Shown: piece by piece, positions 42,921 through 56,503 of the stretch | Layout of the letters: each line of letters opens with the position of its first letter | How positions within the stretch are numbered: position 1 is the stretch's first letter | Assembly: GCF_018406605.1 (NCBI RefSeq) | Contig: NZ_AP024545.1 | Coordinates: 1,426,001 to 1,490,000, forward strand | From: Noviluteimonas caseinilytica | GTDB taxonomy: Bacteria > Pseudomonadota > Gammaproteobacteria > Xanthomonadales > Xanthomonadaceae | Direction of reading: 5' to 3' | Length of the DNA stretch: 64,000 bases | Notes under the pieces: generated by a model | Told to the model about the DNA's origin: nothing | The model's database searches: none | The model's input: the letters and a program-made list of their open reading frames with translations, nothing else | Position numbers and translations under genes: made by a program

Positions 42921-44132
42921 GTGTCGATCCAGGCAGCCCTCGAACTCATCGGCCGCGGCGCCGACGAAATCCTCAAGCGCGACGAACTCGAGGCCCGCCT
43001 CCAGCTCGGCCGTCCGCTGCGGATCAAGGCGGGCTTCGACCCCACCGCGCCGGACCTGCACCTGGGCCATACGGTCCTGCTCAACAAGATGCGGCAGTTC
43101 CAGGATCTCGGGCACCAGGTGATCTTCCTGATCGGGGACTTCACCGGGATGATCGGCGACCCGTCGGGCAAGAACGCCACCCGCAAGCCCCTCACCCGCG
43201 AGGACGTGGAGGCCAACGCCCGCACCTACGCCGACCAGGTGTTCAAGGTGCTGGATCGCGAGCGCACCGAATTGCGCTTCAACAGCGAGTGGTTCGGGGC
43301 GATGGGCGCGGCGGACATGATCCGCCTCGCGGGCCAGCACACCGTGGCGCGCATGCTGGAACGCGACGACTTCGCGAAGCGCTACGCCGCGCAGCAGTCC
43401 ATCGCGATCCACGAATTCCTCTATCCCCTCGTGCAGGGCTACGACTCCGTTGCGTTGAAGAGCGACGTGGAGCTGGGCGGCACCGACCAGAAGTTCAATC
43501 TGTTGATGGGGCGCGGGCTGCAGGAACATTTCGGGCAGCCGCCGCAGATCGTGCTGACGATGCCGCTGCTCGAAGGGCTCGACGGCGTGCAGAAGATGAG
43601 CAAGTCGCTCGGGAATTACATCGGCATCGACGAGCCGGCGATCGACGTCGTCACCAAGACGATGAAGGTCGGCGATGCGTTGATGTGGCGCTGGATCGAA
43701 CTATTGAGTTTCGACATCGGCGCTGCAGAAGCTGTGCGTTTGCGCGAGGAAGTGGCCAGTGGCGTGCTGAATCCGCGCGACGTCAAGCTGCGCCTGGCGC
43801 GCGAACTCGCCACGCGTTTCCACGGCGCCGCTGCCGCGGAAACCGCGATCGCGGGTTGGAATGCGGCAGTGCGCGGCGAAGGCGACATCGGCACGCTGCC
43901 GTTGACGGACGTTGTGGTTCCCTCGGAAGGCGTGCGCATCGCGGCGTTGCTTACGGCCGCTGGACTTGCGCCAAGCAATTCCGAAGCCAATCGCAAATTG
44001 AAAGAGCGCGCGGTGCGCGTGGACGGCGACGTGTTCGAAGATGCGCAGCGCGTGTTTTCGCCGGGATTCGAAGGGGTGATTGCGATCGGCAAGCGCAATT
44101 TCGCGCGAGTGCGTTTGCGCGCTGCGGATTGA
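42921..44132 (+). CDS. tyrS: Tyrosyl-tRNA synthetase
   Basis: 403 residues, class I. The HIGH-type motif is PDLHLGHTVLL (about residue 43) and the KMSKS motif is KMSKSLGNYIG (about 230); GYDSVALKSDVELGGTDQKFN forms the tyrosine pocket. The C-terminal S4 RNA-binding domain ends the protein (SNSEANRKLKERAVRVDGD). The HLGH/KMSKS combination marks the second bacterial TyrRS type, common in xanthomonads. It starts with GTG and lies immediately upstream of the rRNA operon. Confidence 0.95.
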   Translation: MSIQAALELIGRGADEILKRDELEARLQLGRPLRIKAGFDPTAPDLHLGHTVLLNKMRQFQDLGHQVIFLIGDFTGMIGDPSGKNATRKPLTREDVEANARTYADQVFKVLDRERTELRFNSEWFGAMGAADMIRLAGQHTVARMLERDDFAKRYAAQQSIAIHEFLYPLVQGYDSVALKSDVELGGTDQKFNLLMGRGLQEHFGQPPQIVLTMPLLEGLDGVQKMSKSLGNYIGIDEPAIDVVTKTMKVGDALMWRWIELLSFDIGAAEAVRLREEVASGVLNPRDVKLRLARELATRFHGAAAAETAIAGWNAAVRGEGDIGTLPLTDVVVPSEGVRIAALLTAAGLAPSNSEANRKLKERAVRVDGDVFEDAQRVFSPGFEGVIAIGKRNFARVRLRAAD

Positions 44133-44305
44133 AGCGGGCGTCGTTGTTGCAACCGCACGAATTTTTGTCGTGCAAGGGCTTCCACTCGCGCATCGGAATG
44201 CGTACAGTGCGCGCCCCGCATCGCCCACGGCATCCAACGCCGGCGCGGTGCGATTCGAGACGCTGAACCAAGCGCCCCGGACCCGGAAATTTTCATCATC
44301 CGGTG

Positions 44306-44333
44306 TTGACGTTCTTCGGAACGCCTGTATGAT
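44306..44333 (+). promoter_or_regulatory. rRNA operon promoter
   Basis: TTGACG (44306-44311) and TATGAT (44328-44333) with a 16-base spacer and a TG before the -10. An A/T-rich stretch (GGAAATTTTCATCATCC, 44285-44301) upstream could be an UP element. A GC-rich discriminator (GTGCGGCTCG) follows, as expected for stringent control. Confidence 0.85.
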
Positions 44334-44595
44334 GTGCGGCTCGCTCAGGCACTTAGGTGCTCGGGCACGGAACGCGGCGCTGAGGCCGGTTCCGATGATC
44401 TTTGACAGTGTGCGCAGGTGACTTGTGCGGGCGTCTGGCGGGTGGAAAGTTGTCCATCTTGCAGACGTTCGTAACAGAGCAACAAGTCAATTCAAATGGC
44501 AAACAAGCAATTGTGAGCCAGCGAGTGATTTCTGCCTGGAGCGAAGTCTGCACTCAAAGCATAGGCGAAGGTCTTCGGACCGGAGTCGCAATACT
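44334..44595 (+). other. rRNA operon leader with boxA
   Basis: The 260-base leader contains the boxA-like TGATCTTTGACA (44396-44407) used for Nus-factor antitermination, and then 16S precursor sequence expected to pair with the region after the 16S gene for RNase III. No protein gene is seen between tyrS and 16S. Confidence 0.7.
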
Positions 44596-46141
<1,546 letters not shown>

Positions 46142-46213
46142 GAGACAAAAAGACAGCGCATTGCCTGTCAGGCGTCCGCACAAGTGACCTGCATTCAGAG
46201 CGTCCCGACCATC

Positions 46214-46289
46214 GGGGCCATAGCTCAGCTGGGAGAGCACCTGCTTTGCAAGCAGGGGGTCGTCGGTTCGATCCCGACTGGCTCCACCA
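46214..46289 (+). tRNA. tRNA-Ala (TGC)
   Basis: 76 bases, cloverleaf complete: acceptor GGGGCCA / TGGCTCC, anticodon loop CTTTGCAAG with TGC, T-loop GGTTCGATCCC, and encoded CCA end. Confidence 0.97.
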
Positions 46290-46311
46290 CCTCTACCTGG
46301 CTCGACTTTTT

Positions 46312-46388
<77 letters not shown>

Positions 46389-46450
46389 ACTCTGAATGTT
46401 TACTGCGCACACGAAGATCTGAAACGCGGACGGCGCTGAAGCCGGCCGCG

Positions 46451-46462
46451 TGTTCTTTGACA
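46451..46462 (+). promoter_or_regulatory. boxA in the 16S-23S spacer
   Basis: TGTTCTTTGACA matches the boxA antitermination element and the copy in the leader at 44396. The rest of the spacer (46389-46606) shows no gene. Confidence 0.65.
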
Positions 46463-46606
46463 AATTGGATGTAGCGAGCGTTTTGAGACGAATGTCCATG
46501 ACGTGTCGTAGAGGCTAAGGCGAGGTGCGAGAGCACCTTTATTGAAGTGTGATAGTCGTAATGTTCGCATGCGACGTATCGGCCCCGAGGCGACTTGGGG
46601 TGATAT

Positions 46607-49485
<2,879 letters not shown>

Positions 49486-49642
49486 ATCACCTCAAGTGGC
49501 CTTATCCTCGACAACACGTCGCAGGCATTCGTCCTCATCGCATCCCACAAGGATGCAAACTGCTCGCTACATCCACCCCTTGAGAGCGTGAGCGCGATCA
49601 ATCCGTCCACAAGACCGGTTGAACCGCGACCCTCCACCCTCT

Positions 49643-49757
49643 CCCTGGTGACAATAGCGCTGTGGCACCACCCGATCCCATTCCGAACTCGGAAGTGAAA
49701 CGCAGCCGCGCCGATGGTAGTGTGCATCCGCATGCAAGAGTAGGTCATCGCCAGGGC
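49643..49757 (+). rRNA. rrf: 5S ribosomal RNA
   Basis: Begins CCCTGGTGACAATAGCG and ends CATCGCCAGGG, whose termini pair. The conserved CCGATCCCATTCCGAACTCG and CGATGGTAGTG blocks are present. About 115 bases. The 23S-5S gap of about 157 bases holds no gene. Confidence 0.95.
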
Positions 49758-49768
49758 CTTACACCAAA

Positions 49769-49800
49769 CCCCGCCGGGTCTCCCGGCGGGGTTTTTCTTT
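49769..49800 (+). terminator. Rho-independent terminator of the rRNA operon
   Basis: CCCCGCCGGG and CCCGGCGGGG form a ten-pair stem with a three-base loop followed by TTTTTCTTT. Confidence 0.92.
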
Positions 49801-49858
49801 GCGCGGCGGAATGACGGGCAGGGTTAGTTGCAGTGGCTCGACAGCCGTGCGGAACTAA

Positions 49859-50593
49859 CTACTCCCGCTTCAATGTCACCACCAGCACATCCCGATGCGC
49901 CGGCTTCGCTGCATCCACAGGCGTCACTGGGGTCACCCCATGGAAGACGCGCGCATCGTCGACAAGCGCCGCGTCCAGGGGATCGTGCAAGGTAAAGCTG
50001 CCCAGCAGCGTGCCGTCCGCCGAATGGATCGTCGTGGTCCCGCTGGCGATGTTGGCCCGGTCGACCATCAGCACCAGCACGTAATCCACGCCATCCCGGT
50101 GCACGCCTTCCGGCGTCGGTTCCCCGGCCGCGTCGCTCCGCGCCTCGATCCGGAATTGATGCACCTCGATGCGCCACGCCGACACCTCAGGCGCCAGCGC
50201 CCCGAAGAACTCGCACGAGAACCCCAGCACCGCCCGCAGCGACGCGCTGTCGCCCACTTCGGGCACGATCGGATCGAACCAGCGATCGACATCCCCCTGC
50301 AGGCGGTTGTACGCCAGGCTCTGGAAATGCGGTTGATGCGGCTCACGCGTCAGCGTGCCCTCGGCCCAGCGAAACACGCCGTGCCGGCGACGTCGCGCAC
50401 GCCCGGTACGTTCGAGGTACGGATCCGGCCCCAACGCATCCCAACTCGCCGCGAACATCGCCCAATCGGACAACGTCGCGAAGCGCTCGAGCGCCGGCCG
50501 CATCGTCTCCGCATGCACGAAGCAGAACCCCGCCTCGCGCACGACCGCGACGCACTGCGATGCCTCCACCGGCCCAGGCTCGTCCACGCTCAC
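49859..50593 (-). CDS. 2OG-Fe(II) dioxygenase family protein
   Basis: 244 residues. HRDGVDYVLVLMVDR gives the HxD iron ligands (about residue 167), VFHGVTPV the second iron His (about 224), and R/K-rich KPAHRDVLVVTLKRE the 2-oxoglutarate end; together they match the 2OG-Fe dioxygenase family (Pfam 2OG-Fe_Oxy_2), which includes free amino-acid hydroxylases such as isoleucine dioxygenase. The substrate is unknown. GTG 50593 overlaps the stop of the MAPEG gene as GTGA, so translation is probably coupled. It converges with the rRNA operon. Confidence 0.75.
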   Translation of the reverse strand: MSVDEPGPVEASQCVAVVREAGFCFVHAETMRPALERFATLSDWAMFAASWDALGPDPYLERTGRARRRRHGVFRWAEGTLTREPHQPHFQSLAYNRLQGDVDRWFDPIVPEVGDSASLRAVLGFSCEFFGALAPEVSAWRIEVHQFRIEARSDAAGEPTPEGVHRDGVDYVLVLMVDRANIASGTTTIHSADGTLLGSFTLHDPLDAALVDDARVFHGVTPVTPVDAAKPAHRDVLVVTLKRE

Positions 50594-50997
50594 CCCGCGT
50601 GGCCCACCCGCAGCGCCGCCAGAATGAACAACGCGACCACGCAGGCGAACCCCACGAACCACACCAGGCTCCGCAGCGAATGCTTCATCCCCTGCGTATA
50701 GACGACGCCATGCAACAGCCGGCACACGACGAACACCACGGACAGCATCGCGATGCGCGCCTCCGGCACACCGGCCAGCTGCGCGAACACCACGCCCGCC
50801 GCGAACGGCGCAAACGCTTCGAAGGCATTGAGCTGCGCCGAGTTGGCGCGTTGCACGCGGGGATTGGTCTGTCGCGCGATCCATCCGCGCGGATCGCGGT
50901 TGTCGTAACGCTCGCCGCTGCCCTTCGCCACGGTGGTCCACACGTACGGAAGGAGCGCCGCCACCAGCACGCACCAATACGCCACTGCGATCGTCAT
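50590..50997 (-). CDS. MAPEG family membrane protein
   Basis: 135 residues with four hydrophobic helices. The loop NPRVQRANSAQLNAFEAFAPFAAGVVFA and VCRLLHGVVYTQGM are typical of MAPEG proteins (membrane-associated eicosanoid/glutathione enzymes). Bacterial members are mostly uncharacterised; glutathione-dependent activity is only a guess. It is the first gene of a pair with the dioxygenase. Confidence 0.82.
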   Translation of the reverse strand: MTIAVAYWCVLVAALLPYVWTTVAKGSGERYDNRDPRGWIARQTNPRVQRANSAQLNAFEAFAPFAAGVVFAQLAGVPEARIAMLSVVFVVCRLLHGVVYTQGMKHSLRSLVWFVGFACVVALFILAALRVGHAG

Positions 50998-51082
50998 GCC
51001 GGGCTCCAGTTCGCGGGAATGCGCGAAGCCTAGCCCGAAACCGCGACCGGGAGCGTCCCGGCCGCGATTCCGCCACGCAATG

Positions 51083-52780
51083 TCAGGGTTTCGCGCCTGC
51101 CGCGCGCGACGCATCCCGCGCCGCGCGGAACGGATTGCCCGCCCGCCAGTTCGGCCACGTCGTGCCGTCGGCCAGCACCTGGCCCACCTGGAACAACGTA
51201 TCCAGGTCCTGCATCACGCCCGCGAGGTTCCAGTTCGGATCGAACTGGTCCGCCGGCTTGTGGTAACGCATCGCCGTGTATTCCTCCGACGCCTTGCGCC
51301 CGGCTTCCGACCCGCCAGCCGCCAGGTCTTCGCCACCCTCGGCATACAACGCCGGCACGCCGGCCTTGGCGAAGTTGAAGTGATCCGAGCGGAAGTAGAA
51401 CCCGCTTTCCGGCGTGGCCTCGGCGTGCAGCACGCGGCCCTGCTTGTCGGTGATCGCCTTCAGCACATCGTCGAGCTCCGAATTGCCGAGCCCGGTCACC
51501 ACCATGTCCTTCGACAACCCGGCCGTGGACATCGCATCGATGTTGATCGCCGCCACCGTCTTCGCGAGCGGAATCACCGGATGCGCGACGTAGTACTTCG
51601 ACCCCAGCAGCCCGGACTCTTCCAACGTCACCGCGAGGAACAACACCGACCGCTTCGGCGGATGCTGCTTGAACCGCTCCGCGATCTCCATGATTCCCGC
51701 CACGCCGGTCGCGTTGTCGATCGCGCCGTTGTAGATGTTGTCGCCCGGCTCGTCCGGATGCTTGCCGAGGTGGTCCCAGTGCGCCATGTAGACGATCGCC
51801 TCGTCCGGCGTCTCCGTGCCCGGCAGCAGGCCCACCACGTTGCGCGACGACTTCTCGACGATCGTGCTGTTCAACGTCACCGACGCCTTCGCATCCAGCG
51901 GCACGGCCTTGAACCCGCGCTGGTTGGCCGCCTTGCGCAGCGCCGCGAAATCCAGCCCCGCATCGGCGAACAACGCCGTAGCCTGCGCGCCCGTGATCCA
52001 GCCCTGCATCGGCAAGCGCGGCGCCGGATCGTCGCTCGCACGCAGGTCGAACTGCGCGCCGGACCAGGAACTCTTCACCACGTCCCAGCCGTACGACGCA
52101 CCCGCATCGTCGTGCACGATCAGCGCGGCCGCCGCGCCCTGGCGCGCGGCCTCTTCGAACTTGTACGTCCAGCGCCCGTAGTACGTCATGCGGCGCCCTT
52201 CGAAGAGCGACTCGTCGCCGACGTGGAAGCCCGGGTCGTTCACCAGCATCACGACCGTCTTGCCCTTCACGTCCAGGCCCGCGTAGTCGTTCCACTTCTG
52301 CTCCGGCGCATCCACGCCGTAGCCGACGAACACCACGTCGCTGTCCTTCAACGAGACCTGCTCCTGCCCGCTGCGCGTGCCGATCACCATGTCGTCGCCG
52401 AACTTCAGCGCATGCGGCTTGCCCTTCACGGTCACCGTCATGATGGCGCTTTCGTCCGCCGTCGTTTCCGTCATCGGCACCTGCTGCACCCAGCTGCCTG
52501 CGTTGCCCGGCTTCAAACCGATGCGTTCGAACTGCGACTGGATGTAGGCGACGGTCTTGTCCTCGCCGGGACTGCCGGGCGCGCGCCCTTCGAATGCGTC
52601 CGACGCCAGCACGCGCACGTGTTCGGCGAAATCGCCCGGCGCGAGCTCGGGGGAAAAGACATGCGCGGTGTCGGACACCGTCGACGGCGCGGCCGGCGCA
52701 TCGGGCGCGGCGGGCGGGCCGCGGTCGCAGGCAGCCAGCGCGAATGCGCCGGCCAGGCAAAGCAGGACAGGTCGTTGCAT
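51083..52780 (-). CDS. M28 family metallopeptidase, lipoprotein with PA domain
   Basis: 565 residues. The lipobox LAAC at residues 15-18, followed by Asp, suggests a lipoprotein; Asp at +2 favours the inner membrane in the E. coli rule. A protease-associated domain is inserted at about 150-290. The M28 zinc ligands are visible: AHWDHLG, GAIDNATG, LEESGLLGS (catalytic and zinc Glu), INIDAMS and YHKPADQFD. It should be a cocatalytic two-zinc aminopeptidase or dipeptidase facing the periplasm. Xanthomonads carry several such peptidases for protein-rich diets. Confidence 0.88.
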   Translation of the reverse strand: MQRPVLLCLAGAFALAACDRGPPAAPDAPAAPSTVSDTAHVFSPELAPGDFAEHVRVLASDAFEGRAPGSPGEDKTVAYIQSQFERIGLKPGNAGSWVQQVPMTETTADESAIMTVTVKGKPHALKFGDDMVIGTRSGQEQVSLKDSDVVFVGYGVDAPEQKWNDYAGLDVKGKTVVMLVNDPGFHVGDESLFEGRRMTYYGRWTYKFEEAARQGAAAALIVHDDAGASYGWDVVKSSWSGAQFDLRASDDPAPRLPMQGWITGAQATALFADAGLDFAALRKAANQRGFKAVPLDAKASVTLNSTIVEKSSRNVVGLLPGTETPDEAIVYMAHWDHLGKHPDEPGDNIYNGAIDNATGVAGIMEIAERFKQHPPKRSVLFLAVTLEESGLLGSKYYVAHPVIPLAKTVAAINIDAMSTAGLSKDMVVTGLGNSELDDVLKAITDKQGRVLHAEATPESGFYFRSDHFNFAKAGVPALYAEGGEDLAAGGSEAGRKASEEYTAMRYHKPADQFDPNWNLAGVMQDLDTLFQVGQVLADGTTWPNWRAGNPFRAARDASRAAGAKP

Positions 52781-52881
52781 CCGCGGGTCTCCGGTGGGTA
52801 ACCCGGCGATTCTAAGCAGATGCCGAACAACACGCGGGCCGCGCCGCCAACGAACGACGCGGCCCGCGCTCGACGAGACGC

Positions 52882-53547
52882 TTACTCCGGCGGCGTGTTG
52901 CCGCTGAACGGGATCGCCTTGGCGCCGGTGATCGACCCCACCTTCGCGGACGTGTGCACGTACAGCACCACCTCGCGCTCGAACACCATCGCGCCGTCCA
53001 CCTGCGCGTTCGGGCCGATCACGATGCGCGGCGGCCTGGGCTTGCGCGAGAACCAGCTGTTGCCCGGCTTGTCGACGTGGATCCCGCCCTTCAGGTGCGA
53101 GCCGACGCCGACCGTGATGTCGCTGTTGACCGTTTCGATGCCGCCGCCGAGATCGGTGTCGACCAGGCCGATCGACCCGTTCACCGTGTCGATGCCATCG
53201 CCGATGCGGCCGCCGCGATCCACGAAGATGCTGCCGTTGACCGTCTCCAGGCCCTTCGTCACCTCGACCTTCTCGCCGATGCGGATCCCGCCGTTCACCG
53301 TGGTCAGGGAGCGCGCCTTGATGCCATCGCCGGCCTGGATGCTGCCGTTGACGGTCGAAACTTCATCGGAACGCGAGTTCGATTCGAGCTTGATGCTGCC
53401 GTTGACCGTCTCGAGGTCACCGTATTCCTGGCCGGCCTCGGCGGTGATGCTGCCGTTGACGTGGTCGATGTCGCCGTGGCTTTGGGCGAATGCCGGCGAG
53501 GCGGCGAGCGCGAGCGTGAGGGCGAAGGTGAGGCGGGTACGCGTCAT
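52882..53547 (-). CDS. Secreted VNGSI-repeat protein, bactofilin/DUF4097-like
   Basis: 221 residues. The signal peptide ends at about residue 21 (SPAFA). From residue 24 to about 150 there are seven repeats of 18-19 residues, each with the core (T/H)VNGSI or a close form: HVNGSITAE, TVNGSIKLE, TVNGSIQAG, TVNGGIRIG, TVNGSIFVD, TVNGSIGLV, TVNSDITVG. Such spacing suggests a beta-solenoid. The C-terminal quarter (RIVIGPNAQVDGAMVFEREVVLYVH) resembles polymer-forming cytoskeletal/bactofilin-like beta strands. It should be periplasmic or surface-located. The function is unknown. Confidence 0.6.
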   Translation of the reverse strand: MTRTRLTFALTLALAASPAFAQSHGDIDHVNGSITAEAGQEYGDLETVNGSIKLESNSRSDEVSTVNGSIQAGDGIKARSLTTVNGGIRIGEKVEVTKGLETVNGSIFVDRGGRIGDGIDTVNGSIGLVDTDLGGGIETVNSDITVGVGSHLKGGIHVDKPGNSWFSRKPRPPRIVIGPNAQVDGAMVFEREVVLYVHTSAKVGSITGAKAIPFSGNTPPE

Positions 53548-53652
53548 GGGGTGGAATTCCGTGGAAGGTCCGTGGATGGATGCGTCGAGTGCCCGTCCGG
53601 TTTAACCCCCTTCGCTACAATCCGCCCCTGTCCCTGGTCATGGCCGCCCCCA

Positions 53653-55194
53653 GTGCCCGCATCCGATCGCCGCCCGAAGCCCGTCGTCCTGCTGATCCTC
53701 GACGGTTGGGGCCATCGCGACGATCCCGCCGACAACGCCCTCGCGCAGGCCCGCCTGCCGAACTGGCAGCGGCTGTGGCGGAGCGAACCGCACACGCTGA
53801 TCCACACCGAAGGCCGCCACGTCGGCCTGCCGGACGGGCAGATGGGCAATTCCGAAGTCGGCCACATGAACCTCGGCGCGGGCCGCATCGTGTTCCAGGA
53901 CCTCACCCGCATCGACGCGGCGATCGAAGACGGCACGTTCTTCGCCAACCACGAACTGCTCGCCGCCTGCGACGCCGCGCGCGCCGCCAACGGCACGCTG
54001 CACGTCATGGGCCTGCTCTCGCCGGGCGGCGTGCACAGTCACGAATCGCACATCTTCGCGATGCTGGACCTGGCGAAGCGCGCCGGCGTCGAACGCGTCC
54101 GCGTGCACGCCTTCCTCGACGGCCGCGACACCGCCCCGCAATCCGCCGAAGCCAGCCTCCACGCCTTGCAATCGCACTGCGACCAGCTCGGCAACGCGCG
54201 CATCGCCACCGTCGGCGGCCGCTACTTCGCGATGGACCGTGACCACCGCTGGGACCGCGTGCGACGCGCGTGGGATGCCATCGTCGAAGCGCAATCCGAC
54301 CATCGCGCGCCGAATGCCCTGGCCGCGTTGTCCGCCGCGTACGAGCGCGGCGAAACCGACGAATTCGTCGCGCCCACCGTGCTCGCCGGCGCCGCGCCGA
54401 TGCACGACGGCGACGCGGTGGTCTTCATGAACTTCCGCGCCGACCGCGCCCGCCAGCTCACCGCCGCGTTCGTCGCGCCGAACTTCGATGGCTTCGCCAC
54501 GCGCCGTCCTGCGCTGTCGCGCTTCACCTGCCTCACCGAATACGACGCCAAGCTGCCCGCACCCGTCGCCTTCGCGCCCGACGACCTGCGCCACACGCTC
54601 GGCGAATTGCTGGCCGAGCAGGGCATGACCCAACTGCGCATCGCCGAAACCGAGAAGTACGCGCACGTGACGTTCTTCTTCAGCGGCGGCCGCGAAGATC
54701 CCTATGCCGGCGAAACCCGCATCCTCGTGCCGAGCCCCAAGGTGGCCACGTACGACCTGCAGCCGGAAATGAGCTGCCCGGAAGTCACCGCGAAACTCGT
54801 CGAAGCGATCGACGCCCAACGATTCGACGTCGTCGTGTGCAACATCGCCAACCCCGACATGGTCGGCCACACCGGCAACCTCGCCGCGGCGATCCGCGCG
54901 GCGGAAGTCGTCGACGACGCCGTCGGCCAGATCGAAGCCGCCGTGCGCCGCGTCGGCGGTGCCTTGCTGATCACCGCAGACCACGGCAACCTCGAGCAGA
55001 TGCGCGATCCCGAAACCGGCCAGCCGCACACCGCCCATACCGTGGGCCCGGTGCCGTTCGTCTATGTCGGCGCACGTCCTGCCGCATTGCGCGCAGGCGG
55101 CGCGTTGCGCGACGTCGCACCGACGATGCTCGACCTGCTCGGCGTCCCGCAGCCCGCCGAAATGACCGGCCGCAGCCTGTTCGCGCCCGCTTGA
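53653..55194 (+). CDS. gpmI: Phosphoglycerate mutase, cofactor-independent
   Basis: 513 residues. Interconverts 3- and 2-phosphoglycerate with two Mn ions. VVLLILDGWGHRDD opens the alkaline-phosphatase-like domain; GQMGNSEVGHMNLGAGR holds the catalytic Ser (about residue 64), VHAFLDGRDT and MNFRADRARQLT belong to the inserted transferase domain, and NPDMVGHTG and ITADHGN give the late metal ligands. Start GTG 53653 lies just before the first motif; no better start is seen. The stop overlaps the envC start as TTGA, and gpmI-envC-ctpA forms one operon. Confidence 0.94.
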   Translation: MPASDRRPKPVVLLILDGWGHRDDPADNALAQARLPNWQRLWRSEPHTLIHTEGRHVGLPDGQMGNSEVGHMNLGAGRIVFQDLTRIDAAIEDGTFFANHELLAACDAARAANGTLHVMGLLSPGGVHSHESHIFAMLDLAKRAGVERVRVHAFLDGRDTAPQSAEASLHALQSHCDQLGNARIATVGGRYFAMDRDHRWDRVRRAWDAIVEAQSDHRAPNALAALSAAYERGETDEFVAPTVLAGAAPMHDGDAVVFMNFRADRARQLTAAFVAPNFDGFATRRPALSRFTCLTEYDAKLPAPVAFAPDDLRHTLGELLAEQGMTQLRIAETEKYAHVTFFFSGGREDPYAGETRILVPSPKVATYDLQPEMSCPEVTAKLVEAIDAQRFDVVVCNIANPDMVGHTGNLAAAIRAAEVVDDAVGQIEAAVRRVGGALLITADHGNLEQMRDPETGQPHTAHTVGPVPFVYVGARPAALRAGGALRDVAPTMLDLLGVPQPAEMTGRSLFAPA

Positions 55195-56414
55195 GGTTCG
55201 TCGCGCTCGCACTGGGCTGCCTGCTGTCGCTGACGACGGGGACGTCGACCGCGCAGAACAGCCGCGAGGCCGAACAGCGCCTGCAGCGCATCCGCAACGA
55301 ACTCAAGCACGTCGCCGCCGAACGCCGCGAACTCGAAGGCAAGCGTGGCGACGCATCGAAACAACTCCGCGCGGCCGACGAACAGGTCGGCAAGGTCGGC
55401 CGCAACGTGCAGGACACCGAGCGTGCATTGGCGAGCGAAACCGTCGCGCTCGCCGACCTCCAGTCCCGTCGCGACGCACTCAACGCCACGCTCGCCGGCA
55501 AGCGCGACGAACTGCGCATGCTGCTGCGCGCCGCGTACACCGTCGGTGGCGACGCGCCGTTGAAGGCCTTCCTCTCGCAGGATCGCCTGGACGAAGCGCA
55601 ACGCACGCTCGCCTACCACCGTTACCTCCAGCGCGACCGCGCCGCGCGCATCCGCGAGCTCACCGCGCAGCTGACCGAACTCGACACCCTCGAACAACAG
55701 ATCACCCAGCGCCGCACCGCGCTCGACGATTCGCGCCGCACGCAGCGCCAGCAACTCGCCGCGCTCGAAGCCGCGCGCCGCGATCGCGCCGACCTCGTCA
55801 GCCAGCTCGATCGCCGTTACCAGGACCGCGCGGTGCGCGAACGCGCGCTCGGCGAAGACGCGAAGTCGTTGCAACAGTTGCTCGCGAAGTTGCGCGCCGC
55901 CGCCGCGCAGGCCGCCGCCGAAAAAGCCGCCGCCGACCGCGCCGCCGCCGCGCGCGCCAGGAAGGCGAAGGCCACCGGCACCGCCGTGGTCGAGAAACCG
56001 AAGAAGCCCGTGCCCACCGGCCCGGCCCTGCAGGTCGGCGGATTGAGCTGGCCCGTCGCCGGCACGCTGGTCGCCAGCTACGGCGGCACGCTGCCCGATG
56101 GCCGCCGCAGCACCGGCGTGCTGATCGCCGCCGCGCCCGGCACCACCGTGCGGGCCGTCGCCGATGGACGCGTCGTGTTCTCCGACTGGATGAATGGTTA
56201 CGGCCTGATCCTGATCGTCGACCACGGCAACGGCTACATGAGCCTGTACGCGCACAACGACGCGCTGCTGCGGGACGCCGGCGATGCGGTCAAGCGCGGC
56301 GACGCGCTCGCCAGCGTCGGCAAGTCCGGTGGCCAGGACCGGGCCGGCCTGTATTTCGAACTGCGCCGCGACGGCCAGCCGGTGGATCCGGGCACGTGGC
56401 TGCAGCGACGCTGA
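55191..56414 (+). CDS. envC: Murein hydrolase activator EnvC
   Basis: 407 residues. A signal peptide (about 1-24) leads into long coiled coils (about 25-270), which in E. coli bind FtsEX at the division site. A LytM (M23) domain follows. The zinc residues are lost, as in EnvC: STGVLIAA stands where HxxxD would be and SLYAHNDALL lacks the normal motif; LYFELRRDGQPVDPGTWLQ ends it. It therefore activates amidases (AmiA/AmiB type) rather than cutting itself. TTG 55191 is the only start giving a signal peptide. Ala-rich stretches at 240-270 may be a flexible linker. Confidence 0.9.
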   Translation: MRFVALALGCLLSLTTGTSTAQNSREAEQRLQRIRNELKHVAAERRELEGKRGDASKQLRAADEQVGKVGRNVQDTERALASETVALADLQSRRDALNATLAGKRDELRMLLRAAYTVGGDAPLKAFLSQDRLDEAQRTLAYHRYLQRDRAARIRELTAQLTELDTLEQQITQRRTALDDSRRTQRQQLAALEAARRDRADLVSQLDRRYQDRAVRERALGEDAKSLQQLLAKLRAAAAQAAAEKAAADRAAAARARKAKATGTAVVEKPKKPVPTGPALQVGGLSWPVAGTLVASYGGTLPDGRRSTGVLIAAAPGTTVRAVADGRVVFSDWMNGYGLILIVDHGNGYMSLYAHNDALLRDAGDAVKRGDALASVGKSGGQDRAGLYFELRRDGQPVDPGTWLQRR

Positions 56415-56424
56415 CCGAGCCCAC

Positions 56425-56440
56425 GCTGCGTTAACGCAGC
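56425..56440. promoter_or_regulatory. Perfect 16-base palindrome before ctpA
   Basis: GCTGCGTTAACGCAGC is fully symmetric. It lies between the envC stop and a CATAAT (56456-56461) that could be a ctpA -10, so it may be an operator. Confidence 0.4.
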
Positions 56441-56503
56441 CGCGCGGCACGCTTGCATAATCGCTGCACCTCCCGCGTCCGACGCACCAGGATCCCGCCC
56501 CCC

